DNA of 64,000 nt, taken from the NCBI GenBank assembly GCA_050952065.1, contig JBMNKF010000001.1:369686-433685 (forward strand), in the 5' to 3' direction. The stretch comes from JAXGZG01 sp050952065 (GTDB taxonomy: Bacteria > Bacillota > Sulfobacillia > Fermentithermobacillales > Fermentithermobacillaceae). The translations under genes were made by a program, and so were the position numbers. A model generated the notes under the pieces. It was not told where the DNA came from and did no database searches. It saw only the letters and a program-made list of their open reading frames with translations. This document shows positions 63,513-64,000 of the stretch, piece by piece. Within the stretch, counting starts at the first letter, position 1, and each line of letters begins with the position of its first letter.

Positions 63513-64000
63513 GCTGCAATTGTGCCACGGCTTTTCAGCCATGGAAACCTTCAACCCGTAGAGACCCCAGAACCGACCTGGCTTCTGCTGCAATTGTGCC
63601 ACGGCTTTTCAGCCATGGAAACGAGTTTTCGCCAGGTCGCCCGGGTAGGTCAAACTCAGGCTGCAATTGTGCCACGGCTTTTCAGCCATGGAAACGTGTT
63701 ACCCAAGTAGTGCTTGCCGGTTATCTGGTCTAGCTGCAATTGTGCCACGGCTTTTCAGCCATGGAAACCTTGGGATATAGGCCATATCTGGGCGGTGCCT
63801 GCTAGCTGCAATTGTGCCACGGCTTTTCAGCCATGGAAACCCGTTTGCCAACCTGCTAACTCCTTTTGCTGCTCCAAGCTGCAATTGTGCCACGGCTTTT
63901 CAGCCATGGAAACTGTGGTGGCGAGTGCGTCTCCTACAGCCTTAATTGTGGCTGCAATTGTGCCACGGCTTTTCAGCCATGGAAACAGGAGAGATCTCCC

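Larger units (their letters stand above)
55688..64000 (+). CRISPR. CRISPR array, 114 repeats, continues past the window
   Basis: A 36-nt repeat starting GCTGCAATTGTG and ending CAGCCATGGAAAC occurs 114 times by hand count, first at 55688-55723 and last at 63951-63986. Spacers are 35-40 nt, mostly 36-38. The repeat holds a near-palindrome (CCACGGCT / AGCCATGG). Only one variant was seen: repeat 57083-57118 has T for C at its 14th base. No cas gene lies in the window, so the type cannot be set. Several spacers are duplicated (see separate entries). The ATGGAAAC end suggests + strand transcription. Confidence 0.98.

Noticed and set aside
55688..64000. Many overlapping open frames with repeated QLCHGFSAMET, CNCATAFQPWK or AIVPRLFSHGN peptides
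   Set aside because: They are translations of the CRISPR repeat in different frames; the DNA is a repeat-spacer array, with no ribosome sites or protein-like spacers.

Overview
The window comes from an endospore-forming member of the Bacillota, most likely a Clostridia-type lineage. It carries the sigma-F operon (spoIIAB, sigF, spoVAC, spoVAD, spoVAE), spoIIP, spoIVA, spmA/spmB, a YtfJ/GerW-type spore gene, an alpha/beta-type small acid-soluble spore protein (SASP) and the YIEGIA gene pair. An IspH reductase fused to ribosomal protein S1 domains, as seen in many Clostridia, supports this. Start codons are often GTG or TTG with strong AGGAGG-type ribosome sites, and many neighbouring genes overlap by 4 bp. 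No species can be named from the sequence.

Layout, left half. 1-2.9 kb: end of the sigma-F operon. 3-6.8 kb: HtrA-like protease, S2P-type metalloprotease, ScpA/ScpB and a DUF2953 protein. 6.9-10.5 kb: a spore-linked DNA protection and repair block (ytfJ, ku, a LigD ligase gene, a LigD polymerase gene, SASP). 10.6-13.3 kb: spmA, spmB, a RidA-like gene, an rRNA pseudouridine synthase and a small membrane protein. 13.4-16.5 kb: cobalamin riboswitch, terminator and a BtuF-BtuC-BtuD importer. 16.4-18.9 kb, reverse strand: 5-oxoprolinase (pxpA and a fused pxpB-pxpC). 19-23.3 kb: cmk, a frameshifted plsC and ispH-S1. 23.5-23.8 kb: remnants of an amino-acid ABC transporter. 23.9-33.6 kb: DUF1614, spoIIP, YIEGIA and its partner, a frameshifted DUF3189 gene, DUF512, der, plsY, gpsA and spoIVA.

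Layout, right half. 33.6-55.4 kb is accessory: a lectin-like protein with a frameshift, an acyltransferase, a PlsY paralogue lacking key motif residues, a DUF1906 protein, MsrAB, a small-molecule kinase family protein and tRNA-Pro. A scrambled stretch follows with a decayed MFS copy, a RibD-like reductase, MerR, a 5'-truncated InlB-repeat protein, an intact MFS gene and surface-protein fragments. Then come an ABC-2 exporter, a secreted metallopeptidase split by a frameshift, another MFS gene and an ECF sigma/anti-sigma pair. From 55.7 kb to the right edge runs one CRISPR array with 114 hand-counted 36-nt repeats. It contains tandem and block-duplicated spacers, and no cas gene lies in the window.

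Functional links. The left half is mainly spore formation (sigma-F control, DPA uptake, engulfment, coat basement layer, DNA protection) mixed with housekeeping genes for chromosome segregation, phospholipid synthesis and ribosome assembly. Four genes (plsC, DUF3189, the lectin-like gene and the metallopeptidase) are each broken by a frameshift that resolves in the same direction. This points to assembly indels, recent decay or, least likely, recoding.
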